64,000 nt of DNA from Melieria omissa (GCA_963971225.1 OZ020269.1:12858701-12922700), one strand, 5' to 3'. Shown: positions 1 through 11,500, counted from the stretch's first letter. Notes: generated from the sequence alone by a model not told the origin. Numbers and translations are program-made.

Positions 1-254
1 CTTATTCAACTAAGACTCGACCCTCTGCGCTGCACACTGCTGCTTTTATACTGGTTTTCTTATCGCGCCGAAGTTTCTTGCACATTCTAGTCGTACTTTC
101 TATCTCGATCATTCTAGCACAACCTATTACCGCCACGAACCATCCCTGTCATATCGGCATTATAGCATGCCGGCCGTACTTCAAAGTGCATGCCTAAAAG
201 TATGCTCGTAAAAGCATTCATGCATAGCACAACACAGAGTGACTCATCGTTACA
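1..254 (+). mobile_element. LTR, 3' part (cut by window edge)
   Basis: This segment shares long stretches with 54036-54420, including the blocks around ATCGCGCCGAAGTTTCTTGC and ACTTCAAAGTGCATGCC. It ends in CGTTACA, the mirror of the TGTTACG that opens the other copy, as expected for LTR termini. The base run ATAT follows the end. No primer-binding site follows, so it is a solo LTR or the 3' LTR of an element lying mostly outside the window. A Ty3/gypsy-like origin is likely from the TGTTACG...CGTTACA ends but is not proven. Confidence 0.65.
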
Positions 255-640
255 ATATCATAAATCCAACAAGGCATAAGAAGCCCAAAAGTTGAGAAAG
301 TAGGTTCTCATAGCTTTTAAGAGTTTGAGAATATCAAATGTTTACTTCAAACTTATTCTTTGTACTTATTTGTAGCCTCTGCTCCTCTATTATTATCTCT
401 ATAACTCGTCTAAATAGAGTGTTGGAAGTGTTAATTCGAACACGTTCTTTCACGATAGATTCATTTAGATCCCATGCTAAAATCTTGATTGATTATGGGA
501 CAAAGAAGTGATTATGATTGATGATTATTGATTGATTGATTATGTGACAAATAAATGCTTTTTGCTCTCTCACCTTAATTCAATAGTTTCCCAGCACCTT
601 TTAGTTATCTTGAATGCTTGAAAGCTCGAAATGTGTATTA
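255..640. other. Intergenic, no feature seen
   Basis: AT-rich DNA with a short run of GATTGATTGATTAT-like simple sequence near 510-545. I see no gene or repeat shared with the rest of the window. Confidence 0.5.
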
Positions 641-643
641 TAA

Positions 644-1561
644 CACCGTGCAACAAAAATGAAAAAATTTTTTCACACTGGAAAAAACCCATATGGGCGT
701 GAGACTGGAGACCAAACATAGTAATACTGCGTACTCAGTTTTTCATTTCTACATCCTTTGTCCTTTTTTAAAGGACTTCAAAATTTTGAAGGGGATACAA
801 AATATAAAAAATTCTTAACCTCATTAAAATATGGCGATATGTATATCAAATGAAAGAGGAAAGGCTCAAGAATTTAAATAAAATTGATTTTTTATCTATT
901 TGTAAAAAAAGGATATGAAAAAGGTCCTGTAAAATTTTAATCCTTTATATCCTTGAAAATTTATGTAGAATTTTCTTGAAAAGTAAGTATGTTAAAACCC
1001 AAAATATCCTTGATCACGTGTCAAAATTTCATTATTCTCGCTTAATTGGTTTTGTATCTATTTATTATTTAAAATACTTATACGCAAATAAATCCAAATT
1101 ATTGTACTTCATTAGAATTGCAGCTTCCGCCTTTTTAATACTCGTAATTTTCGAACCAATGAAGTTAGAGTAATGAAATTTTGACACGTGATCAAGGAGA
1201 TTTTTGGTTTTAACATACTTACTTTTCAAGAAAATTCGTTATACATTTTCAAGGATATAAAGGATTACAATTTTTAAAGGACCTTTTTCATATCCTTTTT
1301 TTACAAATAGATAAAAAATCAGTTTTATTTAAATTCTTGAGCCTTTCCTTGTTCATTTGATATACATATCGCCATATTCTAACTAGGTTAAGTATTTTTT
1401 TATTTTTTTTCATTTTTGTATTGCCTTCAAAATTTTGAAGTCCTTTTAAAAGGAAAAAGGATGTAGAAATGAAAAACTGAGTACGCAGTATTACTTTGTT
1501 TGGTCTCTAGTTTCACGCCCATATGGATTTTTTCCAGTGTGAAAAATGCTGTCGCACGGTG
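644..1561. mobile_element. Fold-back DNA element with ~400-bp inverted arms
   Basis: The left arm (about 644-1052) and right arm (about 1151-1561) are reverse complements with only scattered mismatches. Shared blocks include CACCGTGC at the tips, CCATATGGGCGTGA, GAGTACGCAGTA-type sequence, GGCGATATGTATATCAAATG and GACACGTGATCAAGGA. About 100 bp of unrelated spacer separates the arms. The element is flanked on both sides by TAA (641-643 and 1562-1564), a possible 3-bp target-site duplication. A 3-bp TAA duplication is typical of PIF/Harbinger elements, but there is no transposase to confirm that. The short open frame inside (976-1173) spans the arm/spacer junction and is not a gene. Confidence 0.85.
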
Positions 1562-1564
1562 TAA

Positions 1565-1936
1565 CATTTGTTCTGGTGGAATGTCTGATATCGTAATCAC
1601 CAACCCAACCTAACCTAACCCCTGATTTAGACTAACCCAATCTGCAGTGAAGTGATTTCTTATGATGAATTTAAGTCAACCAGTCTAATTCTTTCTGCTT
1701 GATATGAATTGCTTTAAAGTCTTTCAATTACAGTTCGCCTAAATGTATGCAGAGCAAAAAATACTTAAAATAACAAAGCTGTGCTAGTAACTAGTTTTTA
1801 GAGGCATACTTTCAGGCTCAAATTTTTTGAAATTTTTTTTTCTGTTACTTTATCAATGTGTATGGAAAATATGAAGTTTTTAAAAAAATATGAGCAATTT
1901 CAATTTCGAAATGTATTCCCACAATGATGAATTATT
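1565..1936. other. Intergenic with TAACC run
   Basis: A CCAACCCAACCTAACCTAACC stretch at about 1600-1621 resembles the 3' tails of LINE copies elsewhere in the window (31262, 40980, 41230, 52010), but no LINE body is recognisable before it. The rest is plain AT-rich sequence. Confidence 0.4.
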
Positions 1937-2118
1937 TTTAAAATTTATTTTCCCTAATTTTAGACTCAATTTTGAGCTGTCACTCGGTCACAATACACAA
2001 AAATTTCATTGCATTGACTGTGAATAATAATTTCAAATTTATTTTCCCTAATTTTAGACTCAATTTTGAGCCGTCACTCGGCCACAATACACCACAATTA
2101 AATTCCATTGACTGTGAA
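1937..2118 (+). repeat. 94-bp tandem duplication
   Basis: Two adjacent copies begin near 1941 and 2035. Each runs from AAATTTATTTTCCC through CTCAATTTTGAGC and CACTCGG to ATTGACTGTGAA. They differ at about a dozen bases and sit exactly 94 bp apart. The unit contains the palindrome CTCAATTTTGAG. Open frames across it on both strands are by-products. Confidence 0.85.
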
Positions 2119-2339
2119 GGACATTGTTTTGTTGTTCGGGTGTCCTTAATTAATTCCAATGGTTGCATATTTTCTATGAAAATTTTTGCTCAAGTAAAAG
2201 TAATCTCGGTCACTTAATACACCAACCAACCAACCAGCCTCGTTCACTTAATAGAAGAGTCTCTCTTTCTGGTCGACTGTCCGCAAACTGGCCGCTCATC
2301 TATCAGTCAATTTCAATTTCCATCGGTACATTACCTGCA

Positions 2340-2427
2340 ATGGAGAATTTAATTGACTTGCTGCTACATGCAGCGGTCGGCAGTGACAGCGCAAGCCGCA
2401 TCCATTCAGTCAGCCTCAATGCCACAG
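2340..2427 (+). other. Weak candidate 5' coding exon
   Basis: From an ATG at 2340 the frame stays open for 29 codons with mixed, coding-like codons (MENLIDLLLHAAVG at the start). It reaches CCACAG followed by GTAAAA at 2428, a reasonable splice donor, and would leave the exon in phase 1. I do not recognise the peptide. No partner exon was found and the frame also stays open past the donor, so it could equally be chance. The surrounding 2219-2580 is less AT-rich than its neighbourhood, which helps the case only slightly. Confidence 0.15.
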
Positions 2428-3629
2428 GTAAAAATTTCACTTTGCTCGGTTTCCATGTTCAATTTATAGCAGCAACCACCGAGCCGATTCAGCAAGCAAC
2501 CCAGGTAGCCAATCGGCCAATTCGGAGCAGACAGCAGTCGCTTGCAGGCCAATTGCCAGATTGATTTCCATTCATAGTTGTTGTCGCTTTGACTTGTTGT
2601 TGTTGCAATGGATTTTCGAGTATTTTCGTTTTATTTTGCAAGCGACTATTGTTTTGTCTTTTACACTGTCGGTGTGGCAGCATTTGAAAGCCGTAAGGTG
2701 TAAGGATAACCGGCCAGGCGCAGGCTGAGCCTGCAATGATATTCAAACGAAACAAAATGAAATGAAATGTGCGACCTCGATTGTGAGTGAAGCCGGTAAA
2801 GCAACAAACAAATTAATTTGGATTTTGCTGTTGCGGCTTATGCTACACATATTCATATGTATCTGTGTGTCTGTGTGTGTGTGTGTTTGATGTGCGGTGA
2901 CAAAAGCAGCATCGATATTGCCCGAGCAATAAATTCGAATTGGCAAGTGATGCAGCATGTGGGACCCGCACATTTTTAGGCAAAGCAGTAAATGAAAATG
3001 ACTAATGAAACTGCAAGCATTGTTGAAAAATGCGAGCAATATTAGCAACAGTTGTTGTACGATATGGCTGTACGAGAGCATAGATTGAACAATTATTGCT
3101 TGAGGGGTGAAAACAATCACGTCCGTTTGTGGCAGATGACAATTAGCCTAAGTGAAGCTAACATTTTTCGACTATGATGAAAGCATAAAGTGAGAAAATG
3201 AGAAAATAGTTTTGACTAAGAACTGTGTCTACATTTTGCATGATGGATCCATGTTTTGTTGACTTTTGTGAAACAACAAAAAAACTTGTTTGAGGTTGAA
3301 TAGAATCAAACACTCAACAATCCGATTTTTTATGTCCAGAAATTCATGCAAAATGTGATGTAAACGCTCAGTTGAGTTGTCTACAGCCTCAGGCAGCTCT
3401 TCACTTTCATTCTTCGATCTTGCAATAGTATTCCAAAGATTTTATAAACAATTACTGTCGTGATGAACTCTTTTGGGCGATTTGACTGGTTGGCTTTACT
3501 TGTTCTGGTAAATCACTTTTTAACAATTGAAATTGATGAAACATAATTCTCATCGTATTTATTAGATCTTTGTTTGGTTTCGGTAGTGGGTTTCTAACAA
3601 GTAATAAGTAATGCCTAATGAAATTATTT
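2428..3629. other. Intergenic or intronic DNA
   Basis: Contains a (TG)n run near 2866-2887 and AT-rich sequence. I see no gene. The start of the ~330-bp satellite becomes recognisable at about 3630. Confidence 0.4.
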
Positions 3630-4503
3630 TTTATTTATTTTCTTTGGAAATTACCAGGTTTTCTGCTTTCAAAAGCTATCAAACTCAAACGAAGTAGTTA
3701 AGCTTGATCAAAATTTGACAGTAAAAGGGTAATAAAAGGTTATTAAAAAAACTATTACTAAAAAAACTAAAAGGTTGTTGACATTAAGAGCATTTTAAGT
3801 CACTACGCGGGAAGTCAAAACTTCACTGACGTATCAAACTGTTCTCTAGATTGAGAATCAAATCAAATCAACTCAAATTTGCTTTGATATAAAGATTGAA
3901 ACATCTTATGTTAGATGTGTAGGTATTTTCATTTATGGACTAAGATCTTTAAATTGCGTTTTCTTCATTTTCTTTGAAATTCACCAGGTTTTCTGCTTTC
4001 AAAAGCTATCAAACTCAAACGAAATAGTTAAGCTTGATCAAAATTTGACAGTAGTCTACCTATTAAAAGATTGTTGACAGGAGCATTTCAAGTTACAACG
4101 CGGAAAGTCAAAACTATACTAAAGTATCAAACTGTTCTCTATATTGAAAACCATATCAAATAAACTCAAATATGTTTTGATATATAGATTGAAACTTGTT
4201 ATGTAAGATGTGTAGGCATCTTGATTTACAGATTGAGATCTCTAGATTAAAATCTTTAGATTGGGATCTCTAGATTGAAATTTATAGATTGAGAACTCTA
4301 GCTTGAGAACAAAACAAACTAACAAAAATGATTTAAACAGATTTGTTAAAAATCCTAAGTTTCCTTTCTTGTCTACTTTCAACGACTGTCAAACATAAAC
4401 TGAATGAAGCAGCTTGATCAAAATTTGACAGTAGTCTATCTATTAACAGGTTGTTAATAGGAGCAGTTTTGCATTTAAAGTTACTGACTTCAAACAAACT
4501 TCG

Positions 4504-5820
4504 TATCATATCATATCATATCATATCATATCATATCATATCATATCATATCATATCATATCATATCATATCATATCATATCATATCATATCATATCATA
4601 TCATATCATATCATATCATATCATATCATATCATATCATATCATATCATATCATATCATATCATATCATATCATATCATATCATATCATATCATATCATA
4701 TCATATCATATATCATATCATATCATATCATATCATATCATATCATATCATATCATATCATATCATATCATATCATATCATATCATATCATATCATATCA
4801 TATCATATCATATCATATCATATCATATCATATCATATCATATCATATCATATCATATCATATCATATATCATATCATATCATATCATATCATATCATAT
4901 ATCATATCATATCATATCATATCATATCATATCATATCATATCATATCATATATCATATCATATCATATCATATCATATCATATCATATCATATCATATC
5001 ATATCATATCATATCATATCATATCATATCATATCATATCATATCATATCATATCATATCATATCATATCATATCATATCATATCATATCATATCATATC
5101 ATATCATATCATATCATATCATATCATATCATATCATATCATATCATATCATATCATATCATATCATATCATATCATATCATATCATATATCATATCATA
5201 TATCATATCATATCATATCATATCATATCATATCATATCATATCATATCATATCATATCATATCATATCATATCATATCATATCATATCATATCATATCA
5301 TATCATATCATATCATATCATATCATATCATATCATATCATATCATATCATATCATATCATATCATATCATATCATATCATATCATATCATATCATATCA
5401 TATCATATCATATCATATCATATCATATCATATCATATCATATCATATCATATCATATCATATCATATCATATCATATCATATCATATCATATCATATCA
5501 TATCATATCATATCATATCATATCATATCATATCATATCATATCATATCATATCATATCATATCATATCATATCATATCATATCATATCATATCATATCA
5601 TATCATATCATATCATATCATATCATATCATATCATATCATATCATATCATATCATATCATATCATATCATATCATATCATATCATATCATATCATATCA
5701 TATCATATCATATCATATCATATCATATCATATCATATCATATCATATCATGTCATATCATATCATATCCTATCATATCATATCATATCATATCATATCA
5801 TATCATATCATATCATACCA
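4504..5820 (+). repeat. (TCATA)n pentanucleotide microsatellite, ~1.3 kb
   Basis: Nearly pure TCATA repeats for about 260 units. A few two-base contractions (CATATATCAT) occur near 4710, 4865, 4899, 4950, 5187 and 5202, with single substitutions near 5751 and 5769. The 474-codon open frame through it (IISYH repeated) exists only because a five-base unit read in three frames never makes a stop. It is not a gene. Confidence 0.98.
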
Positions 5821-5898
5821 AATCAAATCAAATCAAATCAAATCAAATCAAATCATATCAAATCAAATCATATAAAATGAAATCAAATCATATCAAAT
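5818..5898 (+). repeat. (AAATC)n edge of the TCATA array
   Basis: Immediately after the TCATA block the unit changes to AAATC, then mixes AAATC, ATATC and AAATG before merging into an ordinary satellite monomer (TTTGTTGATGTATAGACTATG). The same AAATC motif occurs two to four times inside the other monomers (3857-3877, 4153, 6395, 6708). Confidence 0.9.
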
Positions 5899-7145
5899 AT
5901 TTGTTGATGTATAGACTATGATACACTTGACTATAGACTATAGACTTGATCTATAAATTGGGATCTAAAGATTGAGATCGAAACAAAATGGGTTTTAAAA
6001 AATTTAATTTGAATTTGACTGAATGACACAGCTGGCTCAAAATATGTTTTGATGTAAAGATGGAGATATGTTTTGTCTGATCTGTAGGTATTTTGATTTA
6101 AAGATTGAGATCTCGAGATTGAAATCAATTGATTCAAATCTCTAGATTGAGATCAAAACTTACTAACAAATATATTTTAAAAGGATTCGTTAGAAATCCT
6201 TAGTCTGCCTTTTTATATACTTTCACTGGTTGTCAAGCATAGACTAAATTACGAAGTTGCCTCAAATTTTGACAGTGGTCTATCTATTGATGGCAGTTGA
6301 CAGGACCAGGGTTGCATTTAAAGTTACTACGCGGCAAGACAAAAAGTCATTGACTTATCAAACTGCCCTCGTAGATTGAGAACCAAATCAAATGTTTTGT
6401 TATACAGAGATTTTTATGTATCTGTAGGTATTTTGATCTATAAATTGAGATCTGTAGGTTGAGATCAAAACATACTAACAAATATTTTTGAAAAGGATTT
6501 TGTTATAAATCCTAAGTTTCCCTTCTTATCTACTTTCAAAGACTGTCAAACTAAAACTGAATGACACAGCTTGCTCAAAATTTGGCAGTGGTCCATTAAT
6601 AGATGACAGTTGACAGGAGCAGTGTTGCATTTGAAGTTACTACGCGGGAATTCAAAAAGTCATTGACGTATCAAACTGCTCCCTGGATTAAGAACCAAAC
6701 CAAATCAAATATGTTTTAATACATAGACTGAGATATACATAATATGATCTGTAGGTTTGTTTCATCTATAAATTGAGATTTCTAGATTGAGATCAAAACA
6801 TATAATCAAATATGCTTTAAACAGATTTGTTCAAAATCCTAAGTTTTCTTTTCTTGTCTACTTTCAACGACTTTCAACCATAAACTGAATGACGTAGCTT
6901 GATCAACATTTGATAGTAGTCTCTGAATAGAAGTCTACAAACAGACGATGGTTGACAGGACTAGTGTTGCATTTTGAGTTACTAGGAAGGGGAGAATCTT
7001 AACGTCACTGACTTTTCAAACTGTTCTTAAAATCAAATCAAATGTGCTTGAATCTTGATATCTCCTATGATATTTATGATTCACAGGTGTGTTGATCTTA
7101 AGATGGATATGTTTTGAATATAGATGAGGATCAAAACATATGTTT

Positions 7146-7385
7146 TCAAAAGGATTCATTAATGCATCGAGTATGTTACAGAATAAATTGTTGCAACGAC
7201 ATTGCTAACATATTTTTGTTCTGGAAGTTCAAAATAAAAAATGTGTTCCGAATATAGAAATGTTCCTCTTTCATTTGATATCTAAATCTATATCATTGTA
7301 CAGTTGCAAAAATTTAAATACATTTTTTGAAAATTACTACGTTCTCAAAATTTTGAAAAGTGAAAAACTGAGAATGCAATATCGT
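7146..7385 (+). mobile_element. Probable diverged fragment related to the fold-back arms
   Basis: The order CTTTCATTTGATAT, CAAAATTTTGAA, then GTGAAAAACTGAGAATGCA matches the right arm of the 644-1561 element (TTCATTTGATATACATATCG, CAAAATTTTGAAG, ATGAAAAACTGAGTACGCAG). The copy is short and heavily diverged, so the relationship is an inference. Confidence 0.4.
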
Positions 7386-8825
7386 TGAAATTAATTAAGT
7401 AAAGTAATTAAGTTTATTATTATTTAATTTTATTATTATAATTAAATTAATTAATTATTGCATTAAATATATATAAATTTTATTCGTCATTAAAGTAAGC
7501 TGGGAAGCACAGAACCCCAAAGACAGTTCTGAGGGTAAAGTTTTCTCTAACGAAATGGCAAGTTTCCTAAAAAATTCACTGACAATGTCCCAATTTGGAG
7601 CCTTAAAAGATTTGTGATCCTTTATTTAGTTCACTTTATGGTCAACAGTAACCATAACTTAAGGCAAACAAAGCGAGGCAACAACAAAAACTACAGAAAT
7701 GCATTCATTGTTTAGCCACAAATACATCGCTGATAACAACCACACATACACACAAACATTATAGATGGCCGCTGTTGTTTGTTGTATTTGCTTGTCCTGT
7801 AAATTTATGCAGTTTTAACTCTTGTTGTTGCCTATGCAATTTGCATATGCCATAAATCCGAGCTTATTAGGACCGCACACCACAACCAGCTTCGCCTGTT
7901 CGTATCTTCGCTTCTTCGTGGTTGCTGCTGCATGCTTTCATGCTGAACTTAATACTGCACCAGAAAGCCATAATTTCCCCGACTAGACTCGCTGCATTTC
8001 CCCCTTTCCCTCCCACCACAATTCCGCTTCTTCTTCATCATCTTCTTGCATTCCATCAGCTTGTCCGCACATCATTTATTGAGTAGTTTTGTTCGTTGGT
8101 TGTCTGTAGAAAGCTTCGCCTTGTGCAACCTTTTCTGCAACGTTTGACCTCAAGAAACTTAACAATGGCCATTTATCAAATTTTGTTGGTGTTGTTGTTT
8201 TTCTTGCTTAGTATGTATGTATTGGTCTAGCCGTGTGTCCTTTGCCAGTGGCCACAATTACTTTATAGCTTTTGCTATTGTTGTTGTTTTTTTGTATACG
8301 TTCTACTTTTGTGTTTACAATGTTTGCAGTTAATTTGATTAAATTTACGAAACGACTCTTTAAGCCGACTTTCATTCATTACGCCTCATTTTAAACGTTT
8401 CCCTTTCGTTTCATTTGTCGGTCATTCTTGCATATTTGGGAGCAGCTTTTGAAAAGTGATTTGTAGTCTCAAATGTGTTTGGAGTAAAATTTCAAATTGT
8501 CTCGTTTAGTTGTCACGTTTAATGGGTATTTTGTTGCCTGCTTTGTTGTCGGCTTTAGTTTTATGCATCTTAAGGCCAAGGCGACACAGTTTAACAAAAT
8601 CTGATGGATTTTTTAAACCATGAAGATTCTTAGTGAAGTGTGAAGAAGTGTTTGGTTTGATAGAAAAAGAAGAAGGTAAATGACTTAGGTGAGAAGCGTC
8701 TACTAGTTTCTATGACGATTTTTCACTTAATTGACTATAACAACCCGTTACTGGCTTTTACGGTCTTACGCAAAAGTTCTCTTCAGGTGTCTCTGCTTTG
8801 CGTGTCTTCTCGAGTTGGCCACACC
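7386..8825. other. Intergenic DNA
   Basis: An ATTAATTA-type A/T patch at 7390-7480 is followed by unique-looking sequence with TTGTTG runs (8186-8290). No open frame has coding-like composition. Confidence 0.5.
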
Positions 8826-9850
8826 AAGAGATGATGGAACGTCCTCAGCTTGATCCTTCCATCAAAAAGACAGTCACACTAAGAGAACGTTCACAGCTTG
8901 ATCCTTCCATGGAATACATGTGTCACACCAAGAGATGATGGAACGTCCTCAGCTTGATCCTTCGAAGAGACAGTAACGCTAAGAGAACGTTCCCAGTTTG
9001 GTTCTTCCATCGAAGACATGGCTGCACCAAGAGATGATGGAACGTTACGTTCTCAGCTTGATCTTTTCATTGAAGAGACAGTCACACTAAGAGAATGTTT
9101 TCAGCTTGGTTCTTTCATCGAAGACATGGCAAACACCAAGAGATGGTGGAACCTTCTCAGCTTGGTCCTTCAAACGAAAAGACAGTCACACTAAGAGACC
9201 GTTCCCAGATTGATCCTTTCATGGAAGACATGGTCACACCAAGAGATGGTGGAACATTCTCAGCTTGATCCTTCGAAGAGACAGTAACGCTAAGAGAACG
9301 TTCCCAGTTTGGTTCTTCCATCGAAGACATGGCTGCACCAAGAGATGATGGAACGTCCTCAGCTTGATCCTTCGAAGAGACAATAACGCTATGAGAACGT
9401 TCCCAGCTTGATCCTTCCATGGAAGACATGGTCATACCAAGAGATGGTGGAACGTTCTCAGCTTGATCCTTCAAACGAAGAGCCAGTCACACTAAGAGAC
9501 CGTTCCCAGATTGATCCTTCCATGGAAGACATGGTCACACCAAGAGATGATGGAACGCCTTCAGCTCGATCCTTTCAACGAAGAGACAGTCACACTAAGA
9601 TAACGTTCCCAGCTTGATCCTTTCATGGAAGACATGGTCATACCAAGAGATGATGGAACGCCCTTAGCTCGATCCTTCCAACGAAGTGACAGTCACACTA
9701 AGATAACGTTCCCAGATTGATCCTTCCATGGAAGACATGGCCACACCAAGAGATGGTGGAACGTTCTCAGCTTGATCTTTTCATTGAAGAGACAGTCACA
9801 CTAAGAGAATGTTCTCAGCTTGATCCTTCCATGGAAGACACGGTCCTCCT
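8826..9850 (-). repeat. ~103-bp minisatellite derived from a LINE coding end
   Basis: The landmark AGAGATGATGG or AGAGATGGTGG recurs at 8827, 8930, 9030, 9139, 9242, 9340, 9440, 9542, 9645 and 9749, spacings 98-109 bp. Each unit is itself two related halves of about 52 bp, both carrying CAGCTTGATCCTTCCAT. On the minus strand the units read KDQAENVPPSLG followed by a W-E-R-S-L stretch. That is the same peptide that follows the reverse-transcriptase tail motif at 9781-9990. The unit length is not a multiple of three, so only some neighbouring units share a frame. Confidence 0.92.
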
Positions 9851-9990
9851 CTTTGCTGTCGATCTCCGCTTTGAACATCTTATTTCGCCGGAACTCCATT
9901 GTTCATACAGGAGACATGGCCCAACCAGTTAAGCCACTGGATTAACTGCGCTACTTCAATGTCTTCAAACATGCTGGCTGTTCACTTAGT
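9781..9990 (-). pseudogene. LINE reverse-transcriptase C-terminal fragment
   Basis: Read from 9990 downward, the minus strand gives FEDIEVAQLIQWLNWLGHV, then M-N-N-G-V-P, a GDRQQRGGP segment and LPWKDQAEN. This matches the order of the C-terminal block of many non-LTR reverse transcriptases (a DIxxxQ...RLRWLGHVxRM block, then GRPxxRWxDxVxxDL). An in-frame stop after VPAK and the lack of any upstream RT domain show it is a dead fragment. The clade is uncertain; RTE-like or a similar apurinic-endonuclease LINE is my best guess. Its last codons flow straight into the 103-bp minisatellite. Confidence 0.7.
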
Positions 9991-11086
9991 GTGTTGAAAA
10001 GAAAGATAAAACTGAGGTAAGAGCAATAGTGTGTTACCAACAAAAAATAGGGAACCCTAAGTTAGGTTCCGGGTGACAAATGGGCACCATTGTGATTAGC
10101 TTATAAACTCCATACTGATACTCGAAAGGCAGTTGGGCTTCTGAGACGCGAAATTCGTTTAATTGTCAAGGTGAAATTGGCTTTTTAAGGATGTTTTAAT
10201 CTTCATTCACGTAGCCATAGCTGAGTCAGAAATCATTAAAGGCTAGTTCCAGTCTTTGGGCAAAAGCAACTAGTTGCCATCGTATTGTATCGTAATTGTA
10301 GAAATTGCATAGTACAGCTGCTATTGAATGAGGTCCTAGTTTTCTCCCTTGAAATTGTACATGATTGTTCTTTAGTTTTTATTAGACAATAGAATGTGAC
10401 CAAAGGACACAGGCAACCTAGACGTTACCATCCATTGTATCTCGGCTATTGTCTTCCTTTTTGACTAGCAAATGCTGGGAGTCCGGGACTAAGTGAAGTA
10501 GATCTGGTGCGATCCATCATTGAATGATCTTACGGCCTTCAATCAGGACTCTAAATATCTTTTAGTTGATCCATTGTTCCTCTGAAGCTAAGATTGTGCG
10601 GTAACTCAAGTTCTAGTGGATCAAACTCTTAAAGAGTCATTTTGCTAAGAAATCCTTAATCTACGACGTCCTGCAGCCTAAGGACGTCCTAAGTCCTAAT
10701 AACATGGTGGTCATGACTGCTCTGGGTCTAGTTAGGGGGAACCACCATTCGAATACCCAGATCCGGAGACTCAAAATAAACATTAACTGAATAACGGAAA
10801 CAATAATAAATTTTTCAGGGACTCTTTCCGACATGAAACTAAACCCGTTCTGTATGAATTGTATGGGCTGTAGTCCAATATATTGGACATTGTGACTGAA
10901 AGGGTTAAACAATAAGTGTATTGAAAAAATTGTAAATTTCTTTATAGTAAAAAATTAAGCAGAATTAAAAATCATATTAGAAATGTTTTGACCAAAACTT
11001 ATAGAAACTTTTGTCGAATCCGGAGACCAAGACCAGAAAATAGTCTAAAGTCTCCTGAATTTCCTGGTGAATTCTCGACTTAGCTT
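9991..11086. other. Intergenic DNA
   Basis: No repeat or gene recognised. Short open frames such as 10661-10912 on the minus strand have no domain-like content. Confidence 0.45.
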
Positions 11087-11290
11087 GGCCTGTCTTGATG
11101 GTCCAGCGGGTAGCCTACTGGCTTCTCATATTAGAGGCTCTAGGTTCGAATCCCAGCTCGGGATGGTGGAACTTGTTTTGTTTATCACTGTCCACATGGA
11201 GCAGATAAGAATTCGAAGAATGGCAGAAGTGCAGGCAAAGTTTTCCTACATTTGTTCCTGTTTAGCGCTCGTGTTTCACTAAGCGTATTC
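11087..11290 (+). mobile_element. tRNA-derived SINE, copy 1
   Basis: Begins GGCCTGTCTTGATGGTCCAG (box A region) and has a box B match GGTTCGAATCC at 11143-11153, with TCTCATA in the anticodon-like position. The tRNA-like part is followed by a body shared with the copy at 30582: TGGTGGAA, then ATCACTGTCCACATG near 11190. Expected to carry an internal RNA polymerase III promoter if active. Copies differ by more than 15 percent by eye, so it is old. Confidence 0.75.
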
Positions 11291-11354
11291 ATGAATATTT
11301 CACAGAATAATCCTTCAAAATTTGGACATATCTACCTATATTATCCCTCTCAGC

Positions 11355-11500
11355 CGGCCTCGATAGGGTAACAAGTAGCGTGCTGGCTTCTTATACCAGA
11401 GGCTCTTGGTTTGAATCCCAGCTCGGTCTGGTGAAACACTTATTTACTTCTATTTGTGGTATCACAATGGGCAAATATAAAGTCCTATATAATCCTTGCT
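11355..11500 (+). mobile_element. tRNA-derived SINE, copy 2
   Basis: Same family as 11087: GGCCTCGATAGGG, GTAGCGTGCTGGCTTCTTATA, box B GGTTTGAATCC at 11408-11418, then CTGGTGAAACA and GTATCACAATGG. It lies 268 bp downstream of copy 1 in the same orientation. The right boundary is unclear. Confidence 0.7.

Larger units (their letters stand above)
3630..7145 (+). repeat. Degenerate ~310-380 bp satellite array
   Basis: A recurring block reads roughly: CTTTCAA..CTGTCAAAC, then GCTTGATCAAAATTTGACAGT, a GTTGACAGGAGCA block, a TTACTACGCGG block, CGTATCAAACTGTTC, then AGATTGAGAACC with AAATC repeats and GATATGTTTTGATATA. The GCTTGATCA landmark or its variant starts near 3702, 4032, 4412, 6257, 6569 and 6897, giving spacings of 330, 380, then 312 and 328 bp. 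Copies are well diverged, so the array is old. It is interrupted by the (TCATA)n microsatellite at 4504-5820 and by shorter irregular copies around 5900-6180. Confidence 0.85.

Noticed and set aside
1600..1621. Telomere-like TAACC run
   Set aside because: Very short, and the same motif forms LINE 3' tails elsewhere in the window; flies do not use such telomere repeats.
4451..5875. 474-codon open frame with IISYH repeats
   Set aside because: It is a translation of the (TCATA)n microsatellite; a stop-free five-base unit gives an endless frame.
9157..9474. 105-codon minus frame as a repeat protein gene
   Set aside because: The unit length is not a multiple of three, the frame breaks within a few units, and the sequence is better explained as a LINE-derived minisatellite.
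11087..11160. True tRNA genes at 11087, 11355 and 30582
   Set aside because: Box A and box B are present but the stems do not pair well, and all three continue into a shared non-tRNA body, so they are SINEs.
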